Assembly (NCBI GenBank): GCA_015152565.1
Contig: SUTT01000015.1
Span: 1-44,119 of the forward strand
Direction of reading: 5' to 3'
Length of the DNA: 44,119 bases
Source of the DNA: Cyanobacteria bacterium SIG27
GTDB taxonomy: Bacteria > Cyanobacteriota > Vampirovibrionia > Gastranaerophilales > Gastranaerophilaceae
Under the pieces are notes generated by a model that was given only the letters and a program-made list of their open reading frames with translations, had not been told where the DNA came from and searched no databases. The position numbers and the translations under genes were made by a program. Shown here one piece after another: positions 24,928 through 34,400 of the stretch; positions within the stretch are counted from its first letter, which is position 1, and every line of letters starts with the position of its first letter.

Positions 24928-26637
24928 TTGAATTTAAGCTTGTTTAATGCATTGATTAATCGTTTTTATGAGAATGGAAAAGCTAAGTTTTATTTGCTTT
25001 TTGTCTTGTCTTTAATTGCTGGTTTGTTTGAATTTATGGGCTTAATTTTGATTTATCAATTTGTTTTATTTTTAATAAAGCCCGATAATCAGTTTTGTAC
25101 TAAAATTGTTCAGTTTTTTTCACAAAGCTTCAATATTTCAGATAATTCATACATTATTCTTATTTTAGGAATTTCAATTGCATTAATATATATATTAAAA
25201 AATATATATATTCTTTTGTTTTTTAAATTCAGTGATAGTGTTTTGCAAGATTTAAATCAAAAAATAATAATTAAAATATTAAAGATTTTTTTATTTCAAG
25301 ATTATTTGAAAATCAACAAAATAACAAATAGCGAAAAAATGAATATCGTTTCAAAAGTTTCTTTTGTTGTTTGGCAATATTGTTATAGGTTTGTTAATCT
25401 GGTTGCAAATAGCTGCGTTGGTTTGATTTTAATTGCTTGCTTATTTGTAAAATTTACCTATATTGCTTTTTTTGCAACGTTATTTATTTCTTTTTTAGGA
25501 TTTGTTGAATATAAATACTTAAAGAAAAATTCAACCTATCAAGATAAACATTTTTCGCTATATCTTTCGTCTTTTGAAAATATGATTAATAAAACAATTA
25601 ATAATATTAAAGAAATCAGATTAAACAACTTAGAAAATGAATGCATAGAAGATGTCAAAAAAAGTAGCAAAAAATATATTGAATTAAACAAAAATCGTAA
25701 TTTTTATTCGATTTTGCATGTTCATCTTACTGAAATTTCAATTATGATGACTTTTGTTTTAGTTTTGGTTTTATTTTTCTGTACTTCTAATTTTGATAAT
25801 AAAGCGCTGATGGGTTCTCTTTGTGCAATTTGTGTTATAATTTTAAGATTGACTCCAGTTGTAAATAGGGCGCAAAGTTGCCTTTATTTTATGAACTCAA
25901 ATAAATGTTTAGTTCAGGAATTGTTGGAATTTGATTTTAAATTTAGTGATTTCAACATATCAAATTCAAGCGAAAAAATGCAATTTTTAAATTCAATCGA
26001 GCTTAAAAATGTGGGTTTTAGTTATGAAAACGATAATGGCTTAAAAGATATTAATTTAAAAATTGATAAAAATGATTTTATTGGAATTGTTGGAAAATCA
26101 GGATGTTACAAAACAACTTTGTCTTTAATTATTGCTGGATTATTTAAAGCGCAAAAAGGAGAAGTTTTAGTTGATAATATCTTGTTAAACGACATTAATA
26201 GGAAAAAATGGCAAAATAATATTGCGCTTTTATCGCAAGATTTTTCAATTTTGTTTGAAGAATTGGATGATAAGGCAAAAAATATTTGTAAAAAAATTAA
26301 CGATAATTGCGATAATTTAACCTCTGCTTCTTATGGCGAAAAGCAAAGAATGGCATTAGCTAATATTTTATCAACCAACAAAGAAGTTTTAATTTTAGAT
26401 GAAATTACAAGCTCATCAGATGTTATTTCTCAAGAAAAAATTAACAATATTTTAGAAGAATTAAAAGGCAAAAAAACAATAATCACAATTGCTCATAGAT
26501 TTCAAATTTTAAAAAATTGCAACAAGATAATATATATGGATAACGCTAAGATAATCGATATTGGAACATTTAAAGAACTAAGCGAAAAATATGAAGAATT
26601 TAAAAAGATGATTGAATTATCAAGCTTTGAAATTTAG
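24928..26637 (+). CDS. ABC exporter-type half transporter with altered nucleotide site
   Basis: A 569-residue fusion of a membrane domain (about six helices in residues 20-320) and a nucleotide-binding domain (about 355-569), as in lipid, peptide or glycan exporters that work as dimers in the inner membrane. The domain has Walker A at 389-397 reading GKSGCYKTT, where the usual Gly before Lys is Tyr394; Q437 in the Q-loop; signature SYGEK (468-472); Walker B VLILDE (487-492); and H523. Only about 31 residues separate Q-loop from signature, against nearly 60 in Sav1866-type exporters, so the helical subdomain that contacts the membrane part is shortened. ATPase activity may be weak. The start is TTG with AAGGA seven bases upstream. 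Confidence 0.83.
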   Translation: MNLSLFNALINRFYENGKAKFYLLFVLSLIAGLFEFMGLILIYQFVLFLIKPDNQFCTKIVQFFSQSFNISDNSYIILILGISIALIYILKNIYILLFFKFSDSVLQDLNQKIIIKILKIFLFQDYLKINKITNSEKMNIVSKVSFVVWQYCYRFVNLVANSCVGLILIACLFVKFTYIAFFATLFISFLGFVEYKYLKKNSTYQDKHFSLYLSSFENMINKTINNIKEIRLNNLENECIEDVKKSSKKYIELNKNRNFYSILHVHLTEISIMMTFVLVLVLFFCTSNFDNKALMGSLCAICVIILRLTPVVNRAQSCLYFMNSNKCLVQELLEFDFKFSDFNISNSSEKMQFLNSIELKNVGFSYENDNGLKDINLKIDKNDFIGIVGKSGCYKTTLSLIIAGLFKAQKGEVLVDNILLNDINRKKWQNNIALLSQDFSILFEELDDKAKNICKKINDNCDNLTSASYGEKQRMALANILSTNKEVLILDEITSSSDVISQEKINNILEELKGKKTIITIAHRFQILKNCNKIIYMDNAKIIDIGTFKELSEKYEEFKKMIELSSFEI

Positions 26638-27215
26638 CTCATTTGATTATACGCATCAAGAATTTTTTTGGCTTGTTTTTCTTTTTTTAATTCTTTATAG
26701 CAATATGCTAAATTAAAGTAATAGTCTTTGTTTTGCGGGTCAAGTTCGATTGCTTTTAGCAAGTTTTTCTTTGCTTGGGTGTAGTTTTTGAGTTTAATTT
26801 GACAATAAGCAAGGTTATAGTATGCGCTTGAAAAAGCTTTGTTGTATTTAATTGCAAGTTCAAAATTGTTCGCAGCCAAAAGGTATGATTTTCTTGAAGC
26901 AAAAATGCAACCAAGGTTGTAATAAGCCTTATAAAAAGATGGGTTTTTAGCTAAGGCTTTGTTTAAATTTTGAATTGCAGCATTATCGTCGTTTTTTTCT
27001 TGATAAATGTTTGCAATTAACAAAAAATCGTCTTCATTTTTTTCGTTTTTTGGTAGATTATCTAGTAATTTAAAAGCTTCGTCGTAATTTTGTGTAGAAT
27101 AAAGCGCAATTGCTTGTTGCTTTATTTCTTTTATTTGCTCGAGATTTTGCGCAAAAGAAAAAGAGCTAAGCGCTAAAATGGTTATCAACGAATGAAAATA
27201 AACTTTTTTAAGCAA
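26634..27215 (-). CDS. Exported TPR-repeat protein
   Basis: A 193-residue protein with a signal peptide (1-22, ending SFSFA before Gln) and four to five tetratricopeptide repeats over about 27-190. AYYNLGCIFASRKSYLLAANNF, AYYNLAYCQIKLKNYTQAKKNL and YYFNLAYCYKELKKEKQAKKI show the W/Y-x2-LG/A-x2-Y and A-x3-F/L positions. It probably scaffolds protein contacts in the periplasm; the partner is unknown. The start is TTG with AGGAT upstream. Its stop overlaps the ABC transporter stop by four bases. Confidence 0.85.
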   Translation of the reverse strand: MLKKVYFHSLITILALSSFSFAQNLEQIKEIKQQAIALYSTQNYDEAFKLLDNLPKNEKNEDDFLLIANIYQEKNDDNAAIQNLNKALAKNPSFYKAYYNLGCIFASRKSYLLAANNFELAIKYNKAFSSAYYNLAYCQIKLKNYTQAKKNLLKAIELDPQNKDYYFNLAYCYKELKKEKQAKKILDAYNQMS

Positions 27216-27307
27216 AACTATCCTACTTTCTTAGTTAATAGAATAATACACTAAATAGTGGAGTTTGTGTATATATTGAAAAATAAATTTTTAGTTATTT
27301 TTTTATG

Positions 27308-27316
27308 TGATATAAT
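27308..27316 (+). promoter_or_regulatory. Extended -10 promoter element
   Basis: TGATATAAT is a perfect extended -10 (TG-n-TATAAT), with no clear -35 at the expected 27288-27293 (TTTTTA). Transcription should begin near 27323, so the LCP gene cannot start at the upstream ATG at 27258. Confidence 0.6.
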
Positions 27317-27368
27317 ACCAATCGTGAATAATAATACCAACAGATTAAATAGCAGTCTTGAAGATAGA

Positions 27369-28628
27369 ATGCAGGTTTATAGAATACCTATCAGACCTCA
27401 ATATAAAAGAAGACGAAGAATTAAAAAGCCAAACAATTTCCCTAAATTTATGTTGTTAATGGCTTTAATTGTTGGTTGTATTTTTTATTTTGTTAATCAT
27501 TCGATTGAAAGTGATAATTCTGCTAGAACATCAGCTCATCTTCGTTCTCCAATTGATTTTAATTTTAATTTTTCGCCAAGAACGCAAAACCTTTTGTTGA
27601 TGGGAGTTGATGCTGCGTATAATGAAGATAATCCATTTAAGGGCAATCGCTCTGATACTATGCTTTTGGTTTCAATTGCTCCTTATGGGAAAAATATTAA
27701 TGTTATTTCAATTCCTCGTGATTCTAAAGTTTATATAGCAGGAAAAAATAAAACTGATAAAATAAACCACGCTTTTTCTCAGGGTGGAGCTAAATTAGCT
27801 GTTAAAACCGTTGAGGAAACTTTTGGCGTTAAAATTCATAACTATCTTGCAATTTCAAACGCTGGTGTTATTAAATTAATCGATGTTTTGGGTGGTTTGC
27901 CTATTTATATTGAAAAAAATATGAAATATGACGATTACGCAGGCAAGCTTCATATTAATTTAAAACAAGGTAAGCACATCTTGACAGGCAAGCAAGTAGA
28001 GGGCTTTTTGAGATTTCGCCATGATTCATTTGGTGACATTGGAAGAATTAGGCGCCAGCAATGGTTCTTTAATGCTTTAATTTCACATTTAAAAGAGCCA
28101 ACAGTTGTTGTTAAGTTGCCTGAAATATTAAAAATTATGCCTGAATATATTCAAACTGATTTATCTGCTTATGACTTAGCAAAATATCTAGGAATGGCTA
28201 AAAATATTGATTCTTCAACAATTCAAATTGGAACAATTCCCGGTTCTCCATCAACAAAAGGAGTTATTAGCTATTGGATAATTGACCCTGATAAAACTCA
28301 AGAATTAATCAATAAAATGGTTTATAGAAACAGAAAAGACGTTGATTTAAAAGATCTATCTGTTGGTATTTTGTATGCAACTTCTATGTTGAATGATGCA
28401 ACAGCTCTTAAAGATGAATTTGAATCACATGGAATAACTACAAGAATGCAAGAGTCGGACTCTGCTTCAAAAAATTATATTGCAATTCATAATCTTGATG
28501 TTACAGGCGAAACAATCAATGAACTTAAAAAAATATTCCCTATGATTAAAGATAAACATACTATATATGACCCAATTGGAATTAATCGAACAGGCAGAGA
28601 TTTAACCATAGTTATTTCAAGATTGTAA
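27369..28628 (+). CDS. LytR-CpsA-Psr (LCP) family glycopolymer ligase
   Basis: LCP proteins transfer lipid-linked glycopolymers to peptidoglycan or other surface acceptors outside the membrane. The 419-residue product has a basic N-terminus (RRRRIKK), one membrane helix (about 26-43), the LCP catalytic domain (about 72-310) and a LytR_C domain (from about 329, DLSVGILYAT onward). Catalytic landmarks are LLLMGVD with D81, NRSDTM with R94 and D96, SIPRDS with R117 and D118, and RFRHDSFGDIGRIRRQQ with the conserved arginines near 216-228. The ATG 27369 is chosen because the promoter lies inside the longer frame; a leaderless GTG start at 27324 is an alternative. With the glycosyltransferase at 560 it suggests decorated surface glycans. 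Confidence 0.88.
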   Translation: MQVYRIPIRPQYKRRRRIKKPNNFPKFMLLMALIVGCIFYFVNHSIESDNSARTSAHLRSPIDFNFNFSPRTQNLLLMGVDAAYNEDNPFKGNRSDTMLLVSIAPYGKNINVISIPRDSKVYIAGKNKTDKINHAFSQGGAKLAVKTVEETFGVKIHNYLAISNAGVIKLIDVLGGLPIYIEKNMKYDDYAGKLHINLKQGKHILTGKQVEGFLRFRHDSFGDIGRIRRQQWFFNALISHLKEPTVVVKLPEILKIMPEYIQTDLSAYDLAKYLGMAKNIDSSTIQIGTIPGSPSTKGVISYWIIDPDKTQELINKMVYRNRKDVDLKDLSVGILYATSMLNDATALKDEFESHGITTRMQESDSASKNYIAIHNLDVTGETINELKKIFPMIKDKHTIYDPIGINRTGRDLTIVISRL

Positions 28629-28709
28629 AAATACATTGTTTGTATTATTAATTTTGCCTTGAAATTGTTCTTACGGTTGATTACAACTGTTTAATTCTAT
28701 CGCAGAATA

Positions 28710-28889
28710 ATGTGTATGAATTGCAGTCAAAATGAACAATGTTTATTAAAATTTATATCTTCCACTTCAAAAGAAAATGACCTTTTAGAAGTGGTTTATA
28801 AACTCGGTATTAAATTGAAGTTCAATGATAACAATCCGGTTTATCAAATAATTGATGAGCTGAATTATGCAAATTATTATACAACTTAG
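28710..28889 (+). CDS. Small Cys-containing protein, hypothetical
   Basis: A 59-residue frame not overlapping any other gene: MCMNCSQNEQCLLKF at the N-terminus, with three cysteines at 2, 5 and 11, then an acidic helical part (DLLEVVYKLGIKLKF) and a tyrosine-rich end. It fills most of the 267-base gap and stops six bases before the cyclase gene, the spacing expected of an operon partner. Codon use resembles its neighbours and the composition is protein-like. No homologue is recognised. A weak promoter (TTGAAA 28659-28664, 17 bases, TACAAC) could serve it. A chance frame of this length in AT-rich DNA is uncommon but not excluded. Confidence 0.5.
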   Translation: MCMNCSQNEQCLLKFISSTSKENDLLEVVYKLGIKLKFNDNNPVYQIIDELNYANYYTT

Positions 28890-28895
28890 ATTGGA

Positions 28896-30689
28896 ATGAG
28901 TATGAGCGAAAAATGCAAGAAACTTTTAACTTATATTGTATATACGTTAATTGTTGTTGGAATATTTACTTTGTTGTTTTGGGTTGGAAATTTTAATAGT
29001 TTTCAAAATTTTATCTCCAAAATTGAGGCAAGCTCTTTTGATTTAAGACAACAATTTGTTTCTAAATATAAAATTGCAAATAACGATATTGTTATTGTTG
29101 CAATTGATGATGCAACTTATGAATATATTATGGATAAATATGGTGCATGGCCTATTTCAAGGCAAGTTTGGGCTGATACCGTTAATTATATCGAGAAAGC
29201 AAATCCAAAAAATATCGTTTTTGATATGCTCTTTATAAAAGCTAATTTAAACGATAAAAAATCCGACAGCGCTTTTATTGAAGCAATTAAAAAATACGAT
29301 AATGTTTATCTTTCAATGAATTTTGATAACTATAGCGATAAAATTAGAACATCTCCAGTTTTGGAGGATAAATTAAAATTAAAAATTAAAGATGGAAGCT
29401 TGTTTGATAGTCCTTATGTGACTTTTTTAAACGCAAGAGCCGTAATGAAAGAAATTTCAGATATTACAGATAATATTGGTTCAATTAATGTTACTCGTGA
29501 TGCTGACGGAGTTATTAGAAACACTACTCCAATATTTAAATATAAGGGTGATTATTATCCGAATTTATCCTTAAAAGTTGCAATGGATTTATTAAATGTT
29601 GATGAAATTTCAATTATTAATAACGAAATAATTTTTAATGATGAATATAAAATGCCTCTTGATGTTACTCAAAGAGTTATTTTAAACTGGTACGGAGCAG
29701 GTAAAACCTATAAACACATTCCTTTGTGGGAAATTATATACGCCCAAAAACACGACGATAATTCTTTTACTGAGATGTTTGCGAACAAAGTGGTTTATGT
29801 TGGAACAACTGCAACAAGTCTATCTGATATTAAAAGTGTGCCTACAGAATCTAACCTTGCTGGGGTTGAGCTTCATGCAAACTTTTTAAATAATATTTTA
29901 GATAATAACTTTATTAAAAGAACATCGACTAAAACAGAATTTATTATTTCAATATTTATGTCTTTGGTTGTTGGATATTGTGTTTTGCAAACTGCTTCTG
30001 TTTTTAAAACAATTGTATTTTTGCTTGTTACTTTAATATTCTATGGTGCAGTTTCTATATTTTTAATGTTACAATATAACATTTGGGTTGGAATTGTATT
30101 GCCTTATATCTCTACAATATCTATCTTTATTTTGACATATTGTGAAAAATATCTTCTAAAATCAAAAGATTATGAGCAAACCTATAAGCTTGCAGTTACT
30201 GATGGGTTAACTCAATTGTATAATCATAGATTTTTCCAAGAACAAATGATTAACAGTGTCAGCAATTTTATGCGTTATGGTAATAAGTTTTCTTTAATTT
30301 TGATTGATATTGATTTCTTTAAAAAGTTTAATGATACATACGGACATCAATCAGGAGACTGCGTGTTAAAACAAGTTGCAAATATTTTGAAGAAAAATTC
30401 AAGAAATTCAGATTTTGTTTGTCGTTATGGTGGCGAAGAAATGGCTATCATTTTAACAAACACAGCAAAGCCTGAAGCAATAATCACAGCAGAAAAAATC
30501 TGCAATGCCGTAAGAAACAATAAATTTATTCTGGCTAATGGTGAAAAAGTTAACGTTACAATCAGTGTTGGCGTTTCTACAGTTGGTGACAATGGCGAAA
30601 AACCACAAGAAATCATCGAATTTTCTGATAAGTGCTTATATATTGCAAAAGAAAATGGTAGAAATCAAGTAGTTTCAGAGGTTAATTAA
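28896..30689 (+). CDS. CHASE2-domain diguanylate cyclase
   Basis: A membrane sensor that would make cyclic di-GMP from two GTP in response to an extracellular signal. The 597 residues run: membrane helix (10-31), an extracytoplasmic CHASE2 domain (about 35-330, with VIVAIDDATYEY and GAWPISRQVWAD typical of the family), three membrane helices (about 345-420), and a C-terminal GGDEF domain (about 430-597). The active-site motif is GGEEM (512-516), an active variant, and an inhibitory site RxxD (503-506) lies five residues upstream, so product feedback is expected. The second ATG (28902) has better spacing from TTGGA. Type IV pilus genes nearby are common targets of c-di-GMP. Confidence 0.92.
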   Translation: MSMSEKCKKLLTYIVYTLIVVGIFTLLFWVGNFNSFQNFISKIEASSFDLRQQFVSKYKIANNDIVIVAIDDATYEYIMDKYGAWPISRQVWADTVNYIEKANPKNIVFDMLFIKANLNDKKSDSAFIEAIKKYDNVYLSMNFDNYSDKIRTSPVLEDKLKLKIKDGSLFDSPYVTFLNARAVMKEISDITDNIGSINVTRDADGVIRNTTPIFKYKGDYYPNLSLKVAMDLLNVDEISIINNEIIFNDEYKMPLDVTQRVILNWYGAGKTYKHIPLWEIIYAQKHDDNSFTEMFANKVVYVGTTATSLSDIKSVPTESNLAGVELHANFLNNILDNNFIKRTSTKTEFIISIFMSLVVGYCVLQTASVFKTIVFLLVTLIFYGAVSIFLMLQYNIWVGIVLPYISTISIFILTYCEKYLLKSKDYEQTYKLAVTDGLTQLYNHRFFQEQMINSVSNFMRYGNKFSLILIDIDFFKKFNDTYGHQSGDCVLKQVANILKKNSRNSDFVCRYGGEEMAIILTNTAKPEAIITAEKICNAVRNNKFILANGEKVNVTISVGVSTVGDNGEKPQEIIEFSDKCLYIAKENGRNQVVSEVN

Positions 30690-31114
30690 TCAACCAATTG
30701 AAAAGGACATTTTGAACATCTTGCTTTTGGCCTTAAAATAAGGTTATCTTCAAGATCATAAAGTTTTGCAATTCTTGTGATTAATTTTTCTCCGCAAACA
30801 GGACAATTAATTACAAAATTTGGATTTTGAGAATTTAATAAAATTGCTTCTCGAATAGAATCCATTGTCGAATTTTTGCCTAAAGTATAATCAATTTTTA
30901 TTTCATATTGTTTTATTTCTTTGTTGTCAATTTTTAAGCCTTTAGCTAATTTCTGCCTAATTGTAGATGGCAAAAATAATTCCAATCCTTGTTCGATAGA
31001 TTGAATTTGCTCTAATGTAAGGCTAGATTTAAAAGCTAATTCTTCTTGAGTTAATTCTAATTCTTCTCTTTTGTGGACAACAAATTGCCCTAGTGACATA
31101 TCTAATTTTTTCAT
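30686..31114 (-). CDS. XRE-type HTH protein with C-terminal zinc ribbon
   Basis: A 142-residue putative regulator. Residues 7-61 form a Cro/C1-type helix-turn-helix (VVHKREELELTQEELAFKS then LEQIQSIEQG). The C-terminal half has C104-x2-C107 and C133-x2-C136, a zinc ribbon. Target unknown. It converges with the cyclase with a four-base stop overlap (TTAA) and follows the smaller HTH gene by 16 bases on the same strand, so the two are probably cotranscribed. There is no visible ribosome binding site before the ATG; an internal Met at residue 6 is an alternative start. Confidence 0.78.
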   Translation of the reverse strand: MKKLDMSLGQFVVHKREELELTQEELAFKSSLTLEQIQSIEQGLELFLPSTIRQKLAKGLKIDNKEIKQYEIKIDYTLGKNSTMDSIREAILLNSQNPNFVINCPVCGEKLITRIAKLYDLEDNLILRPKARCSKCPFQLVD

Positions 31115-31130
31115 AAAATTATTTTAACAT

Positions 31131-31355
31131 TTAATTATTGTTTTGTGATTTTTTAACAATTGTTAATTCATAACCTAAATAGTCTAAAATTTCTTGCACT
31201 GTTTCAAATAATACTCTTTTTTGATTAAAGCGATATGAAAGCCCGCTTGCTTTTGGGACATCTAGACCTTTTTGTCTCAATAATTCGGCAATTTTTCTCA
31301 TTGATAAACCGTTTTTTAAAAGTATTATTTGAATTTCTTGTTTGATGTTGAGCAT
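31131..31355 (-). CDS. Small helix-turn-helix protein
   Basis: A 74-residue, mostly helical protein. NGLSMRKIAELLRQKG (15-30) looks like the first two helices of an HTH, and SYRFNQKRVLFETVQEILDYLGYEL (from 40) resembles the rest of a compact phage-repressor-like fold, where FETVQEIL is a recurrent motif. It is divergent from the giant prepilin-like gene across 90 bases, so autoregulation and control of that gene are natural guesses. Both are inference. Confidence 0.7.
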   Translation of the reverse strand: MLNIKQEIQIILLKNGLSMRKIAELLRQKGLDVPKASGLSYRFNQKRVLFETVQEILDYLGYELTIVKKSQNNN

Positions 31356-31383
31356 AATAAAACATTATTTTACATTTATTCGA

Positions 31384-31412
31384 TTGACAAATATATAAAT
31401 AGTTGATATACA
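31384..31412 (+). promoter_or_regulatory. Sigma-70-type promoter of the large prepilin-like gene
   Basis: A perfect TTGACA (31384-31389), a 17-base spacer and TATACA (31407-31412) precede the gene at 31446. A GTATAC palindrome (31418-31423) just downstream, near the start point, could be part of an operator for the divergent HTH genes. Confidence 0.68.
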
Positions 31413-31445
31413 TGTTTGTATACTGTACGAAAATAAGAGTCAAAT

Positions 31446-34400
31446 ATGAAGAGTAACACGAAAAAGTTTTTGGGTTTTTCCCTTGTGGAAATATTAGTAG
31501 CATTAATTATCGTAAGTTTAATTGTCGCAGCGTTGGCGCCCGTTATAACTAAAAGACTTTCTTCTTCTGGTATTACAATTGGAGGTGGAGGCACGATTAG
31601 TGTTCCTGTTCCTACTCCTGATACTCCAAGTTCTGAATGCGGACTTGGGGCATATATGCCAACAGGTGAAACGGTTTGTCGTTCTTGTCTTTCTGTTACT
31701 CCAAACTGTGAAGCTTGTGCTGATGGAGAAGGTGTTTGTACAAAATGCGGTAATGAATATATCCTAACAGCTGATAATCAATGTAAGAAAAATGACCCAT
31801 GTGGCGATAAAGCTATGGAAATCGATATTACTGGAGAAAAATATTGCATTACTAGATTTAATATAGGAAATGCTACAACAAATCCAAAAGAAATACCTTA
31901 TCCAACAAGTGCGGGTATTCAAATGGTTAAAGCAGGAACAACTTCTGAAGGTGCTTCAAGCTGTTTTGGTAAATGTTGCTGGTATGGTGTAACTTCAGCT
32001 AGTTGCGATTCTAGTGCTGATTATAGTGCTTGCAATAGAACTGTTTGCAATTTTGATGCATCTTCTACAGCCTGCGATAACTTGGTATTAAACGGTTATG
32101 ATGATTGGCGTTTGCCAACACAAAATGAGTTTGCAAACATGAATATAGTTGATTTAACAGTTGGAAAAGGCGCAAGTGGTCTTCAGCTTTGTGACGAATA
32201 TTCTGGATATAATTCACCTCAATGCAGTTGGAGAGAAAATGGGTGCTTAGGAGCTGATGGAAATGATTGTTATCCATATTTTATTCATGCAAGTGAATAT
32301 CCTAAAAAATATCGCCTTGAAAAAGGTGCAGCAAATCAACAGAATGTTGGCTATCCGTATGCTGGCTCAACAAGATGTATAAGAAAAATAAAAAATAATG
32401 AAGGTGCCACTATTTGCTCCCCAGGGACTTTTTTATCTGGTTCTTCTTGTATTCCGTGTTCTAATAAAACTCCAAACTGTAAAACTTGCAATAATTCTAA
32501 TGGCACATGTAATGTTTGTGCTGATGGCTATATTTTAGAAAATAAAAAATGTGTTTGGAATAGTTGTGGAGATAAAGCAATTAAAATAACTTTGAGTGGT
32601 GTTGATTATTGTATTACTAAATACAATCTGGGCAACATTTCCACAAATTCAAGCGAAATACCAATTCCATCCGGTGTTGTAAACTTAGCTAAAGCAGGAA
32701 CAACTTCTGAAGGTGCTTCAAGCTGTTTTGGTAAATGTTGCTGGTATGGTGTAACTTCAGCTAGTTGCGATGCTTCTGGTGAATATAATGCTTGTACAAG
32801 AACTCTTTGTAATTTTGATGGAGCTTCGGTAGCTTGTGATAACTTGGTTTTAAATGGTTATGACGATTGGCGTTTACCAACGCAAAATGAACTAAGCAAT
32901 ATGAATTTACCTAATTTATCTGTAGGTTTGGGTTCCGAGGGTCTTCAGCTTTGTGACGAATATTCTGGATATAATTCACCTCAATGCAGTTGGAGAGAAA
33001 ATGGGTGCTTAGGAGCTGATGGAAATGATTGTTATCCATTTTTTATTCATGCAAGTGAATATCCTAAAAAATATCGCCTTGAAAAAGGTGCAGCAAATCA
33101 ACAGAATGTTGGCTATCCGTATGCTGGCTCAGTTAGATGTATTCGCAGAGTCAAATCTACGGACTCATCTTCGCAATGTTCAGTTGGTACTTACGAAGCA
33201 AGCGAGGGTTTATGTGAACCTTGTGCTACTAAAACCTCAAATTGCAAAGAGTGCAACACTAAAAATGGTACTTGCACGCTCTGTGCTGATGGATATGAAT
33301 TAAATGGTGATTCGTGTATGGTTACGGGTTGCGGAGCTAAAGCAATAAAAGTTACACTTGGTGGTGAACCTTACTGCATTACGAAATATAATGTCGGCTA
33401 TACTACGGTAAACGAGCTTGAAGTGCCAATTCCTGAGAGCGCTGTTACCCTTGTTAAGGCAGGAACAACTTCAAGTGGCGCAATATCTTGTTCGGGCAAA
33501 TGTTGTTGGTATGGTACTACATCAAATTTTTGCGATCAATATGATAAAGGCTATGGTACTTGCAATAGAACATTATGCAATTTTGATGGCGCTTCGGCTG
33601 CTTGCGATAATTTAGTTTATAATGGTTATAATGATTGGCGTTTACCAACGCAGAATGAATTAGCAAGTTTAAATTTACCAAGTATTTCAATTGGACTTGA
33701 TGCTGCTGGTCTTCAGCTTTGTGACGAATATTCTGGATATAATTCACCTCAATGCAGTTGGAGAGAAAATGGGTGCTTAGGAGCTGATGGAAATGATTGT
33801 TATCCATTTTTTATTCATGCAAGTGAATATCCTAAAAAATATCGCCTTGAAAAAGGTGCAGCAAATCAACAAAATGTTGGCTATCCGTATGCTGGCTCCA
33901 CAAGATGCATAAGAAAAATGAGCGCAGCTGAACAAATGTCATCTTGCAGTGTTGGAACATATTTGAATGGTGCTGATTGTGTTGCGTGCTCCACTAAAAC
34001 TCAGAATTGTAAAAGGTGTAATGCTAATACTGGAATTTGCACAATTTGTAATGATGGTTATGAATTAGACGGAAGCGGCGCTTGCGCTTGGACGGGTTGT
34101 GGTACAAAAGCAATAAAAATTAGAATTGATAATGAACCATATTGTTTAACTAAATTTAATATAGGTAATACTACGTTTAATCCGCAAGAAATTCCTTATC
34201 CAACCAATGCTGGTGTTACAATGACAAAAGCGGGAACTACGGATTCTGGTGCAACATCTTGTTCTGGTAAATGTTGTTGGTATGGGAATACATCAGTAGC
34301 TTGTGACGCTAGTGCAGATTATAATTCTTGCACAAGGACTTTGTGTAATTATGACGCAGCAGCAGCATTGTGTGATAATCTTGATTATCAAGGGTATACC

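Noticed and set aside
32065-33807. Minus-strand frames with nearly identical products inside the giant prepilin gene
   Set aside because: The identity comes from the sense-strand repeats; there is no ribosome binding site and composition is His/Asn/Leu-rich as expected of antisense reading.
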